DNA of 64,000 bases from Treponema phagedenis. GTDB taxonomy: Bacteria > Spirochaetota > Spirochaetia > Treponematales > Treponemataceae. The position numbers and the translations under genes were made by a program. The notes under the pieces were generated by a model. That model was not told where the DNA came from. It saw only the letters and a list, made by a program, of their open reading frames with translations, and ran no database searches. Below, piece after piece: positions 50,945 to 60,091 of the stretch (the first letter of the stretch is position 1; every line of letters begins with the position of its first letter). The stretch is from the NCBI RefSeq assembly GCF_008153345.1, contig NZ_CP042818.1:1860001-1924000 (forward strand), read 5' to 3'.

Positions 50945-51859
50945 ATGAAGAAAAATAGCTATTATCCTGTCATTATCACAGTTTTAATATTAGGTTCACT
51001 TTTTTGCTTTACTTCTATTATAAAAGAAACTTCGCAAAATCCGGTTGATGAAATTGAAGGAAAGGGTGGCGGAGACTTGCATTTACCTACCGAACGTCCT
51101 GATACTCAAGAAAAAACAATTGATTTACCTGATTTATACTATACAGTGTATGAGGTGCAGCAAGGCGATATGGTGGGAACTATTGCGTCAAAATACGGGA
51201 TAAGTCAAGATGCTATTATTAGCGTAAACAAACTGCGTAACACACGAGCGTTACAGATAGGGCAGCTATTAAAGATTCCTTCAATAGACGGCATTATTTA
51301 TACAGTTCAGGAAAATGATACTCCTGAAAAAATTGCCGACACATATCAGATTTCTTTGGAAAAACTTGCTTTAGTGAATAATGTTACGGATAATGTGATT
51401 ACGCCCTCATCGGTTATTTTCTTGCCCGATGCAAAACTGAACTGGGTCACCTTACAGGAAATTAACGGCGACCTTTTTCGAAAACCCCTGCGCGGCGGAT
51501 ATTATATTTCGTCCCGCTACGGATGGCGTAATGACCCTTTTACCGGAACACGCAGCTTTCATAACGGGTTGGACATGGTGAGCCGACGCGGAACTCCTGT
51601 GTATCCTGCTTTGGAAGGAAAAGTGATAGCAACGGGATATAGCACAGTATACGGCAACTATGTCATTATCCGCCATCATTCAGGGTATCAGACTCTTTAC
51701 GGGCATATGCAAACAATTTCGGTTTCTTCGGGGCGCTGGGTTGACACATCCACTCGGATAGGATCCGTGGGAAATACCGGACGAACAACAGGTCCGCACC
51801 TTCATTTTACTATCTACAAAAACGGCGCAACAATCAACCCGAGTACCATGCTCAAATAG
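50945..51859 (+). CDS. LysM/M23 cell-wall peptidase
   Basis: A 304-residue protein with an N-terminal membrane/signal segment (IITVLILGSLFCF). Two LysM repeats follow (YTVYEVQQGDMVGTIASKYG; YTVQENDTPEKIADTYQ), then an M23 domain with FHNGLDMVS (HxxxD) and PHLHFTIY (HxH), the zinc ligands. It should cleave peptide bonds in peptidoglycan during growth or division. It is read rightward with its own promoter and is the first clearly host gene after the prophage. Confidence 0.85.
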   Translation: MKKNSYYPVIITVLILGSLFCFTSIIKETSQNPVDEIEGKGGGDLHLPTERPDTQEKTIDLPDLYYTVYEVQQGDMVGTIASKYGISQDAIISVNKLRNTRALQIGQLLKIPSIDGIIYTVQENDTPEKIADTYQISLEKLALVNNVTDNVITPSSVIFLPDAKLNWVTLQEINGDLFRKPLRGGYYISSRYGWRNDPFTGTRSFHNGLDMVSRRGTPVYPALEGKVIATGYSTVYGNYVIIRHHSGYQTLYGHMQTISVSSGRWVDTSTRIGSVGNTGRTTGPHLHFTIYKNGATINPSTMLK

Positions 51860-52068
51860 TGTAGCGTTTTTGATAAATTGATCCGTTATCAAAATAACAC
51901 CCTTGTCAATGCTCTGATTATTATGCAGGGAATTAATTATAGAATCGGTAGCACTAACTTAACAAAAACCTCTGAAAATTGCCGGTATGAGGTTATAAAT
52001 AGATTTTTTCAACACTGTGGATATACGTTTCTGCTCAAACTTTTGCGTTTATAGCAGCGATCGCTTTA

Positions 52069-54285
52069 CTAAAAAAAACAAATGTAGGCGGTTGCGGAAA
52101 AGAACAGCGCAAGGAGTAAAAGTGAAAAAAGGTTTATTCGGTATTTTTGATAACGAGTGTTTCCTGTTGGCGAATAATACCGCAGTTTTACTGCTTGACT
52201 TAACGCATCCGCTCGTATAAGTGTTCTTAAAATCAACGGCACAAAAAGCGACACAAGCGCAAGAAGTCGATTTCCTTTTTTTTGTTGAGATTTTCCTAAT
52301 CCCCTTCTGATAAGCCGAGCAATACTGATTTTAAAAGCTTCTTCCCGTAAAATATCGATGAATCTAAAAATAATTGCAAAAATAAAAGAAATATTTCGTA
52401 CGGGAATACCAAGTGCTTTGAGCGGAAACAAAAAATCCTCGATTGCATGCATTATTTCCGTAGGGGTATTAATAAAGGTGTAAAGAACTAAAGGAATATA
52501 CAAAGCAAAAAAGCGAAGCAAAAATAAAATGACGGACTGCAAATCTCGTAGTAATAAATATTGGAGAGCCGCAATAATTGCAAGCCATAAAAATATTTTT
52601 GCAATACCTTTGATTAAGCGCATAATCGGATAAGAGCAAAAAAACGCAAAGGCAAGGGCTGCTATAATAATCACAATAATACCATTTTGATTTGCGGCAA
52701 GAGTTGCAACAATAAAACAAAGGGTTATTAAAAATTTGATAAGAGGATGTATGGTAAAAAAATGCCGTGCTAAAGTATCGGAATTTTTTACCTCTCTTCT
52801 TATTTTTTTTATTTCAGCCATTGTATCAAGTCTTTTTTTAATCCCCGCAATTTGTGGATCAATATCCTGCTGTTTTGAAAAATTTTGATGAGCAGCTTCC
52901 TTCACGGTTTGTGTTAAATCCGCCCGATAGTCATTTAAATTTAGGCAAAAGTCTGCGATTGCAATTTCTTCCGGATTATTGGTGGTAAACACCACAGTTT
53001 TTCCTCTTGCTTTTAGTTCCATGACAGAAGATAGTAATTCTCCTCTGCTTTTTATATCAAGTCCCGCACAGGGATTATCCATCAAGACAACATCGGGGTC
53101 GGCTATAAAAATTCCCGCAAGCGCGGCTTTTCGTTTTTCGCCGCCTGAAAGAGAGAATGTTTTTCTGTCTTTAAAAACATCATACGATAAGCCGACAAGA
53201 TTCATTGCGGATTCAACTTTTTTTAGAATCTCCTCATTGGGAACTCCGGCAATTTTTAGCGTATACGCGATATCATCAACTACGAATTCCTCAAATAATG
53301 CGGCTTCGGTTTCCTGCACGGCAAAAGCCATTGTCGCCTCATTGTGAATTTGGCAAGAACCTTTTGATAAAGATTGAATATGCGCAATGATTTCAAGTAA
53401 TTGCGTTTTTCCAATTCCCGATTCACCGCAAACCGCCGTAATTGCACCGCTTTGGATCTCTGCGGAAAAATTATCGACATGCCCGAAGCTTGCATCTGTA
53501 AAGGAGCAAAAAGTTTTGCGTTCGGCGGAAGAATCTTGGAGTTTTTGTAAAGGCTTTGCGATAATCCCCCACTCTTCTAAAACCTCAGACTCTTTTTGTA
53601 AAAGCTCATCCGGTTTGCCGTCAAAAACAAGTTTTGATTGATTCATCACCAAAACGCGCTCTGCATTTTTGATTTCGTCAATATTGTGGCTTATCAGAAT
53701 AAGAGTCCCGCCCGCTTGATGAAAATCGGTTAAAAAACTTTTTAAGATTTCCTGCTCTTTGGAGCTGAGCATTGCAGAGGGTTCGTCCGCGACAAGCAGC
53801 GCCGGCTGTAAAATTCGTGCATTTCCGAAAACAAGTCGCTGTTTTTCAGCAGTGCTTAAATCTTCTATTTCCGCATCAAAAAGATTTTTCAGCTTGCAGT
53901 ACTCAATCATGCAAGCTACTTTTTTGTGCATTTCTTTAGTTGCAACACCAAGATTTTCTAACCCGAATGCGATATCCAATTCAGGCGTTTCAGCAATTAT
54001 TTGATTATTGGGATTCTGAAAGATAAGTGCTATCGGAACCGTATATTCTGAATTAGGATTATTTTTTTCAGCCTTTATAAGCGATTGCTCCAAAGCAATA
54101 CTGCCGGCAACAGGTTCAATAAGTCCGGCAAGACATGCGGCGAGGGTGCTTTTTCCCGAACCGTTTTTCCCTGCAAGCACAATGTATTCTCCCCGCTCAA
54201 TAGTGAAATTTACATCGGAGATTGCTTTTATGTTTGTTGCTTCGGAATATCCATATGTTAAATTTTTAACGGTTATTAGTGCCAT
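52069..54285 (-). CDS. ECF transporter: two ATPases fused to the T component
   Basis: A 738-residue protein. The first ATPase (about residues 1-220) has GKNGSGKST, a degenerate signature DLSTAEKQR, and LLVADEPSA. The second (about 270-460) has GESGIGKT, SLSGGEKRK, and VVLMDNP (Asn at the catalytic Glu position). The rest is a polytopic EcfT/CbiQ domain (LIKFLITLCFIVATLAA and following, with the ARLIRRGLG coupling motif). The substrate-binding S component is not present here. It follows the kinase gene by only 4 bp, suggesting vitamin uptake linked to that kinase. Confidence 0.85.
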   Translation of the reverse strand: MALITVKNLTYGYSEATNIKAISDVNFTIERGEYIVLAGKNGSGKSTLAACLAGLIEPVAGSIALEQSLIKAEKNNPNSEYTVPIALIFQNPNNQIIAETPELDIAFGLENLGVATKEMHKKVACMIEYCKLKNLFDAEIEDLSTAEKQRLVFGNARILQPALLVADEPSAMLSSKEQEILKSFLTDFHQAGGTLILISHNIDEIKNAERVLVMNQSKLVFDGKPDELLQKESEVLEEWGIIAKPLQKLQDSSAERKTFCSFTDASFGHVDNFSAEIQSGAITAVCGESGIGKTQLLEIIAHIQSLSKGSCQIHNEATMAFAVQETEAALFEEFVVDDIAYTLKIAGVPNEEILKKVESAMNLVGLSYDVFKDRKTFSLSGGEKRKAALAGIFIADPDVVLMDNPCAGLDIKSRGELLSSVMELKARGKTVVFTTNNPEEIAIADFCLNLNDYRADLTQTVKEAAHQNFSKQQDIDPQIAGIKKRLDTMAEIKKIRREVKNSDTLARHFFTIHPLIKFLITLCFIVATLAANQNGIIVIIIAALAFAFFCSYPIMRLIKGIAKIFLWLAIIAALQYLLLRDLQSVILFLLRFFALYIPLVLYTFINTPTEIMHAIEDFLFPLKALGIPVRNISFIFAIIFRFIDILREEAFKISIARLIRRGLGKSQQKKGNRLLALVSLFVPLILRTLIRADALSQAVKLRYYSPTGNTRYQKYRINLFSLLLLALFFSATAYICFF

Positions 54286-54289
54286 AGTT

Positions 54290-55099
54290 TTAATTGAAAG
54301 GCTTGCGCCATGCGGAAGGATTCCCTGCTCCTCCCCATCGGTTCATTTCAAATCCGTTACGCAAACTTAGAGTAATAAATTTTTTTGCCCGCAATACGGC
54401 ATCATACGGAGCAAGTCCTGCACCGAGTCCCGCAGTAACTGCCGCCGCCGTTGTGCAGCCCGCCCCGTGCGTCCATGTTGTTTGAATAAGCTCCGCTTCT
54501 ACTTTGTGAAATTCAGTACCGTCATAAAAAACATCAACCGCCGAGCTTTGCCCTTGCAAGTGTGCGCCTCCTTTGATAAAAACAAAGGGACAGCCCATAT
54601 CATGGATAATTTTTGCAGCTTCCTGCATTTCTTCAATAGTCTTCGGTGTAGGTACTTTTGCGATTTGTCCCGCTTCAAACAAATTCGGCATAATTATTTT
54701 TGCAATCGGCAAAAGTTTTTGAACAATAAGTTCATTTAATTCGGGATTAAGGGCAAGGTCGGCTCCTTTACAAACCATCACCGGATCAAGTACAAAGTTT
54801 TTAATTTTATATTTGTTGAGATATTCGGCGGTAAGATGTACCGCATAAGGAGTTCCCAACATACCTGTTTTTACCGCATCAACCCCGACGCCGTTAAAAA
54901 TTGTTTCCAATTGAGATCTGAGGCATTGCTCGTCAATCGGAAACACTGCATGTTCCCATTCCGCATTCGGATTCATTGTGGCGATTACCGTAATAGCCGC
55001 CATTCCGTATCCGCCATATTCCTGAAATGTTTTAAGGTCTGCTTCCAGTCCCGCTCCGCCCGAAGCATCGGATCCGGCAATTGTTGCCAGTTTAATCAT
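54290..55099 (-). CDS. pdxK: Pyridoxal/pyridoxine kinase of the ThiD family (PdxK type)
   Basis: About 269 residues from the ATG at 55099 (ribosome site gggggtg). It has the ThiD/PdxK family landmarks: LATIAGSDASGGAGLEADLKTFQ, VKTGMLG, FVLDPVMVCKG, IMPNLFEA, and THGAGCTTAAAVTAG (anion hole GAGC). Segments such as MNPNAEWEHAVFPID and LFEAGQIA resemble, from memory, the Bacillus PdxK enzyme more than true ThiD, so a B6 kinase is preferred. A hydroxymethylpyrimidine kinase is the alternative. It is transcribed just before the ECF transporter gene, so the pair probably imports and traps a vitamin precursor. Confidence 0.7.
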   Translation of the reverse strand: MIKLATIAGSDASGGAGLEADLKTFQEYGGYGMAAITVIATMNPNAEWEHAVFPIDEQCLRSQLETIFNGVGVDAVKTGMLGTPYAVHLTAEYLNKYKIKNFVLDPVMVCKGADLALNPELNELIVQKLLPIAKIIMPNLFEAGQIAKVPTPKTIEEMQEAAKIIHDMGCPFVFIKGGAHLQGQSSAVDVFYDGTEFHKVEAELIQTTWTHGAGCTTAAAVTAGLGAGLAPYDAVLRAKKFITLSLRNGFEMNRWGGAGNPSAWRKPFN

Positions 55100-55257
55100 A
55101 AACACCCCCAAAATGTATTGCTAGAGTATAGTCAAAATAAGAAATAAGTCAATTAAAAACATAACGGTTGATACAATTTACTGTAAAGGTCAAAGGGGTT
55201 TTAAATTTTATACTTTTTTTAGTTTGCCGCTTTTACGGGTAAACGTACGTTTTTGCA

Positions 55258-55482
55258 CTATCTCATATAGAAACATGGAAGCGCAGCGTTAGGCATACGG
55301 AGGGCGGCGAAGCATTTTTTCAAAAATGCGAGCCGGATCATTTTGCGGCAGTAATTTCTGCCGCAAAATAGCCGCAGCGCAAGCGGAGCCCGCAGTACGC
55401 CGGCGGTTTGTACCGGTATTGCTTTCCGGCAAAGCCGGTTTGGTACCAAGTTCAAACCGCAACGCCCCGTTGTTTTACCTTC
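55258..55482. repeat. Palindromic intergenic region between leuS and pdxK
   Basis: The ~380-bp gap shows nested inverted repeats. ATTTTGCGGCAG (55340-55351) pairs perfectly with CTGCCGCAAAAT (55358-55369). GCATTTTT/AAAAATGC lies before it, and imperfect ccggt/ggcaaagccggt pairs follow. The final aaaccgcaacgccc recurs at about 58390. No gene is seen; these are probably mobile palindromic repeats. Confidence 0.55.
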
Positions 55483-58047
55483 TTATGCAACCACAATATT
55501 TACCAGTTTGTTCGGGACAACGATAATTTTTTTTACCGTTTTATTGGCGATAAAGCGTTTTGCGCCTTCGGTGTTAAGCGCCTGCGCTTCGAGGTCGGAT
55601 TTATCGGTGTCAATCGGGGTTTCGAATTTATCCCGTAATTTGCCGTTTATTTGCACAACTATGGTGCAAACACTGTCGATACAAAGTTTTTCATCATATA
55701 CAGGCCAGGATTCATGTGCGATGCTGTTTGTGTACCCGAGTTTTTCCCAAAGCTCTTCCGCCAAATGCGGCGCATAGGGAGCAAGCAGTTTGACAAAATT
55801 TTCCCACAAGGTGCGGGGAAGGCTGTCTTGTTTGTTCAGCTCATTGATACATATCATCATTTGGCTGATTGCCGTATTAAAGTTGAGGCTTGCCGTGTCT
55901 TCTCCCACTTTTTTGATTGTTTTATGTAGGAGTTTTATCAGCGCATCGCTGCCCGCTTGGTCGGTAAGGGGCTTTTCGGAGAGCGCCCAGACTTTTTCCA
56001 AAAAGCGGTATATGCCGATCAGTCCCTGCGTGCTCCAGGGTTTTGACATTTCAAGCGGCCCCATAAACATTTCGTACATTCTGCACGAGTCCGCCCCGTA
56101 CTCTTTGATCATGTCATCGGGGTTGATAACGTTTTTCAAGCTCTTAGACATTTTTGCAATAACTCTGGTAAGCTTTTCGCCTGAGCCTATTTCTTCAAAC
56201 TCGGTATCGGAGAGGCGGCGAACTTCGTCGATCGGCACAAGGGTTTTGTTTTTACGCTGATACGCATACGAGGTGATCATTCCCTGATTGATTAAGCGCT
56301 GAAAAGGCTCTTTGGTGTGTACCAAGCCGAGGTCATAGAGTACTTTATGCCAAAAACGCGCATATAAAAGATGGAGTACCGCATGTTCCGCTCCGCCCAC
56401 ATAGAGGTCTACCGGCATCCAGTAGGCTTCTTTTTCTTTGGAACAGAATTCTTTTGTATTTTTCGGATCAAGATACCGCAGATAATACCAGCAGGAACCC
56501 GCCCACTGCGGCATGGTGTTTGTTTCCCGTTTTGCCGCCGCACCGCATTTGGGGCAGGATGTGTTTACCCAGTCGGTAATGCCGGCAAGCGGACTTTCGC
56601 CGGTGCCGGTCGGCTGGTAACTTTCCACCTGAGGCAGCGTAAGGGGTAAGTCTTTTTCATTTAAAGAGACAATGCCGCAATGCGGGCAGTGTACAATCGG
56701 TATCGGTTCGCCCCAATAGCGCTGCCTGCTGAACACCCAATCGCGCAGCTTATAATTGGTTGCCTTTTCTCCGATTCCGTGCTCATGCAAATACTCGGTG
56801 ATCTTTTTTATTGCTTCGGCAGTCGGTAAGCCGCTAAATGAGCCTGAGTTTACCGAAAAACCGTCCGCAGCGGTGCATTCTTTCGGTTCCGCCGAATAAT
56901 CTCCGCCGGCACCTTTTGCAGCCCATTCTTCCTTGCTTGCAACCACTTGTATTTTCGGCAAGTGAAACTTTTCCGCAAATTCCCAGTCGCGCTCATCGTG
57001 CCCCGGAACCGCCATAATCGCGCCTGTTCCGTATGAAATAAGAATATAGTCGGAAATCCACACCGGTATTTTTGTATTGGTAAGCGGATTAATCGCATAA
57101 GCACCAGTAAAAACACCGGTTTTATCCTTTGCCAAATCGGTTCGCTCAAGATCGCTTTTTTTAGCCGCAGTTTCGATATACGCTTCTACCGCCTTTTTTT
57201 GATCGGCGGTGGTGATTTTCGCAACAAGCCCATGTTCGGGCGCTAACACCATATAGGTAGCACCGTATAAGGTGTCGGGGCGGGTTGTATAAATACGAAT
57301 CTTTTGATCGGTTTTATTTCCTTCGGAGTCTGCAATAAAAAAATCAACTTCCGCACCGGTGCTTTTGCCTATCCAGTTCCGCTGCATCTGTTTAATTGAA
57401 TCGGGCCAATCAAGACCCTCCAAATCTTCAAGCAACCGCTCCGCATAAGCGGTAATCCGCAAAATCCACTGGCGGATATTTTTCCGCACCACCTGCGTGC
57501 CGCAGCGGTCGCAGTGTCCGTCTTTTACTTCCTCATTTGCAAGCCCCGTTAAACAGCTCGGGCACCAATTAATCGGCGTTTCCGCCTCGTACGCCAACCC
57601 TCTCTTATATAATTGAAGAAAAATCCATTGCGTCCAATGGTAATACGATTCATCGCTGGTAGATATTTCGCGATCCCAATCATAAGAAAACCCGAATGAT
57701 TTAATCTGCCGGCGAAAATTATCAATATTTTTATTAGTAGTAACTTTAGGATGCGTGCCCGTTTTAATTGCATAGTTTTCCGCCGGAAGTCCGAACGAAT
57801 CAAACCCCATCGGATGCAGCACATTATATCCGTTCATGCGTAAATAGCGGCAATAAATATCTGTCGCGGTATACCCTTCCGGATGCCCCACATGCAAACC
57901 CTCGCCCGAAGGATAGGGGAACATATCAAGCACGTACGCTCTTTTATCTTTTGGAAAAGAATTGTCCTCGGTTACCTGAAACGTTTTTTTTGTTTCCCAG
58001 TATTTTTGCCACTTAGCCTCTAATGTCCGAAACGGATAAGTACTCAT
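55483..58047 (-). CDS. leuS: Leucyl-tRNA synthetase
   Basis: 854 residues from the ATG at 58047 (gaggag upstream; another ATG further up lacks this). Class I signature [20 protein letters not shown] with the HIGH-type motif near residue 45, a zinc-type CxxC...CDRCG segment, the editing CP1 domain ([20 protein letters not shown]), and the KMSKS motif (AKMSKSLKN). Length is typical for bacterial LeuRS. Essential for charging leucine tRNA. Flanked by palindromic intergenic repeats. Confidence 0.97.
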   Translation of the reverse strand: MSTYPFRTLEAKWQKYWETKKTFQVTEDNSFPKDKRAYVLDMFPYPSGEGLHVGHPEGYTATDIYCRYLRMNGYNVLHPMGFDSFGLPAENYAIKTGTHPKVTTNKNIDNFRRQIKSFGFSYDWDREISTSDESYYHWTQWIFLQLYKRGLAYEAETPINWCPSCLTGLANEEVKDGHCDRCGTQVVRKNIRQWILRITAYAERLLEDLEGLDWPDSIKQMQRNWIGKSTGAEVDFFIADSEGNKTDQKIRIYTTRPDTLYGATYMVLAPEHGLVAKITTADQKKAVEAYIETAAKKSDLERTDLAKDKTGVFTGAYAINPLTNTKIPVWISDYILISYGTGAIMAVPGHDERDWEFAEKFHLPKIQVVASKEEWAAKGAGGDYSAEPKECTAADGFSVNSGSFSGLPTAEAIKKITEYLHEHGIGEKATNYKLRDWVFSRQRYWGEPIPIVHCPHCGIVSLNEKDLPLTLPQVESYQPTGTGESPLAGITDWVNTSCPKCGAAAKRETNTMPQWAGSCWYYLRYLDPKNTKEFCSKEKEAYWMPVDLYVGGAEHAVLHLLYARFWHKVLYDLGLVHTKEPFQRLINQGMITSYAYQRKNKTLVPIDEVRRLSDTEFEEIGSGEKLTRVIAKMSKSLKNVINPDDMIKEYGADSCRMYEMFMGPLEMSKPWSTQGLIGIYRFLEKVWALSEKPLTDQAGSDALIKLLHKTIKKVGEDTASLNFNTAISQMMICINELNKQDSLPRTLWENFVKLLAPYAPHLAEELWEKLGYTNSIAHESWPVYDEKLCIDSVCTIVVQINGKLRDKFETPIDTDKSDLEAQALNTEGAKRFIANKTVKKIIVVPNKLVNIVVA

Positions 58048-58163
58048 GTATAACTCCTCACTCAACATCAAATGAGAGCAAAGTATAAAGTATTCATCAT
58101 TTTTTTACAATACGGAGAAAAAATTTGGCGGTATCTCGGCATGACAGTGCGTTATCAGGGCGT

Positions 58164-58214
58164 GCCCCTCCGTGCGGCGTTTTTACTTTTCTGGGTAACG
58201 CCGCACGGAGGGGC
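58164..58214. repeat. 18-bp perfect palindrome arms (intergenic)
   Basis: GCCCCTCCGTGCGGCGTT (58164-58181) is the perfect reverse complement of AACGCCGCACGGAGGGGC (58197-58214), with a 15-nt loop. Confidence 0.9.
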
Positions 58215-58248
58215 GGGCTTTCCGCAACTTCGGCTATCGCCTCCGACC

Positions 58249-58279
58249 AAAATTGCGGCTATTTTGGCGCCGCAATTTT
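58249..58279. repeat. Second intergenic palindrome
   Basis: AAAATTGCGGC (58249-58259) and GCCGCAATTTT (58269-58279) form an 11-bp stem, close to the larger palindrome. Confidence 0.85.
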
Positions 58280-58497
58280 GTTTAGCCGCCGGTTTTGAAA
58301 AACACGGCGACTATTGCTCCAATCCCTCACGCGGCAGGTGTATTCTGCGCAAAACGATTGTTTTAAAGCACGACCGTTTGTAAAGCTTAAACCGCAACGC
58401 CCATGAATGTATGATTTTTATTCTTGGGGCTCTTGTCGAGGGCAAGCTCTACCCTAACCTATACAAAACCGCTTGTATGCCGTATAATGAAGAACAT

Positions 58498-59640
58498 ATG
58501 AATTCTTTTATGTGCGGAAACAGGGTGTTTTCTTCAAATTCCGTGTTGATTATTGCGGAAATCGGAACGGGGCATGAAGGCAGTATTGAAAGGGCAAAAA
58601 AGCTTATTGATGCGGCGGTGCAAAGCGGTGCAGATGCGGTAAAATTCCAGATTGTATATGCGGATGAAATACTGCATCCTGACTCGGGGTTTGTGGATTT
58701 ACCGTCGGGGAGGATCCCTCTATACGATAAATTTACGGAACTTGAAGTTCCCCTCTCTTTTTATGAAGAATGCTTTTCCTATACTAGAAGCAAAGGAGCT
58801 CTTTTCGGTGCATCTCCTTTTGGATTTAAATCTTTAAATGAGCTTATTTCTCTTAAGCCGGATTTTATTAAAATAGCATCCCCCGAATTAAATTATCTGC
58901 AGCTTTTAGAAAGGGCGGCAAAATCCGGTTTCCCGATTATTCTTTCAAGCGGCGTGTCTTTGCTGCGGGATATCGAAGCGGCAATGCAAACGGTTGATTC
59001 CTTTGCGACCGATCCTTGCAAAAGGGCATTGCTGCACTGTGTAACCTCGTATCCTGCACCAGAAAGCGAGTATAATCTTTCGCTTGTGAAAAATCTTTCG
59101 GCAATTTTCGGTGTGCCGACAGGCTTAAGCGATCATTCCCTTGACCCTGTTTTGGTTCCGACTCTTTCCGTTGCGCACGGTGCTTGTATCATCGAAAAGC
59201 ATATTTGCCTTTCACGAGCGGAAGGCGGGCTTGATGATAAAATCGCTTTGGAACCTGCAATGTTTGCGGAGATGGTACAGGCAGTAAGACAATGCGAAAA
59301 ACGTACAAACGATGCGTGCTATACGTTTCTTATTGAAAAAGGCTATGATAAGACTCGGTTGAAAGAGATTGCCGGTAGCGGAATAAAAAAACTTGCGCAA
59401 TCAGAGGCTGCAAACTACGGCAGAACAAATCGTTCTTTGCATTATTATCGCGACCTGCCCGCCGGCAGCACTATTACCTCAAATGATATGGGAATTCTCA
59501 GAACGGAAAAAACCTTATCTGTCGGAGAAAGTCCGAAATTTTACGAGCTTTTTATAAACAGTATTTTGCAACGAGATGTGCATGCCGGAGACGGAGCGGT
59601 TTTTTCGGATATTATTCGGAAAACAGACGATACGGAATAA
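58498..59640 (+). CDS. NeuB-family sialic/nonulosonic acid synthase
   Basis: About 380 residues from the ATG at 58498, chosen because a TATAAT box at 58483-58488 lies just upstream. The barrel has IIAEIGTGHEGSIERAKKLIDAA, DAVKFQIVYADEI, FIKIASPELNYL, TGLSDHSLDP and IEKHICLSRAEGGLDDKIAL, the NeuB-family metal and phosphoenolpyruvate sites. The C terminus (RDLPAGSTITSNDMGILR) is an antifreeze-like SAF domain. Members make N-acetylneuraminic acid or related sugars. Which sugar is not decided by the sequence. Confidence 0.8.
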   Translation: MNSFMCGNRVFSSNSVLIIAEIGTGHEGSIERAKKLIDAAVQSGADAVKFQIVYADEILHPDSGFVDLPSGRIPLYDKFTELEVPLSFYEECFSYTRSKGALFGASPFGFKSLNELISLKPDFIKIASPELNYLQLLERAAKSGFPIILSSGVSLLRDIEAAMQTVDSFATDPCKRALLHCVTSYPAPESEYNLSLVKNLSAIFGVPTGLSDHSLDPVLVPTLSVAHGACIIEKHICLSRAEGGLDDKIALEPAMFAEMVQAVRQCEKRTNDACYTFLIEKGYDKTRLKEIAGSGIKKLAQSEAANYGRTNRSLHYYRDLPAGSTITSNDMGILRTEKTLSVGESPKFYELFINSILQRDVHAGDGAVFSDIIRKTDDTE

Positions 59641-59670
59641 AAGCGTTGACGATTAAAGAAGGTGAAATAG

Positions 59671-60090
59671 ATGAATACTTATTATGAAAAACTTGGCGAT
59701 ATATTACGAGACAGACTTGATTCCGATGAAGATCCCTTTTATCAATGGGATAACAATAGAAACGGAAAATACAGAACCGCCGCAGGGACGATGGAGCGTC
59801 GCCCGCCTCCTAAAACCGATTATACAAAAGAAAAGGCTGAGCCTATTCGCATACCCGTGCCGCCGGAACTTGTCGAAGATTTTGCCGTGCTTGGAATACC
59901 GTCGGGTATGCCGCTCGCCGACTGCAAACAGTCGTGGAAACGTTTGGTAAAAAGATATCATCCCGATACAATTACTGAAGTGGAAAAGCAGGGCGAAGCT
60001 GCGGCAATAATCCGCAGAATAAACAGATCCTATAAACGAATTGAGAAGTGGTTTGAAACAGGCCGAATCCCTGAAGATAAAGAACTGTAA
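59671..60090 (+). CDS. J-domain protein
   Basis: A 139-residue protein with a C-terminal J domain: helix II/III around SWKRLVKRYHPDTITEVEKQ with the essential HPD motif, then AAAIIRRINRSYKRIEKWFE. No zinc-finger or substrate domain is present, so it is a small co-chaperone presumably recruiting Hsp70 to a local client. The first 70 residues are polar and variable. It is followed by a membrane-protein gene almost immediately (ATG 2 nt after the stop). Confidence 0.75.
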   Translation: MNTYYEKLGDILRDRLDSDEDPFYQWDNNRNGKYRTAAGTMERRPPPKTDYTKEKAEPIRIPVPPELVEDFAVLGIPSGMPLADCKQSWKRLVKRYHPDTITEVEKQGEAAAIIRRINRSYKRIEKWFETGRIPEDKEL

Positions 60091-60091
60091 A

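Larger units (their letters stand above)
58048..58497. other. Gene-free divergent region between leuS and the NeuB-family gene
   Basis: No gene is supported. It carries the strong palindromes listed below and a TATAAT box at 58483-58488 near the NeuB-family start, but its -35 is poor. It should include the promoters of both divergent genes. Confidence 0.45.
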
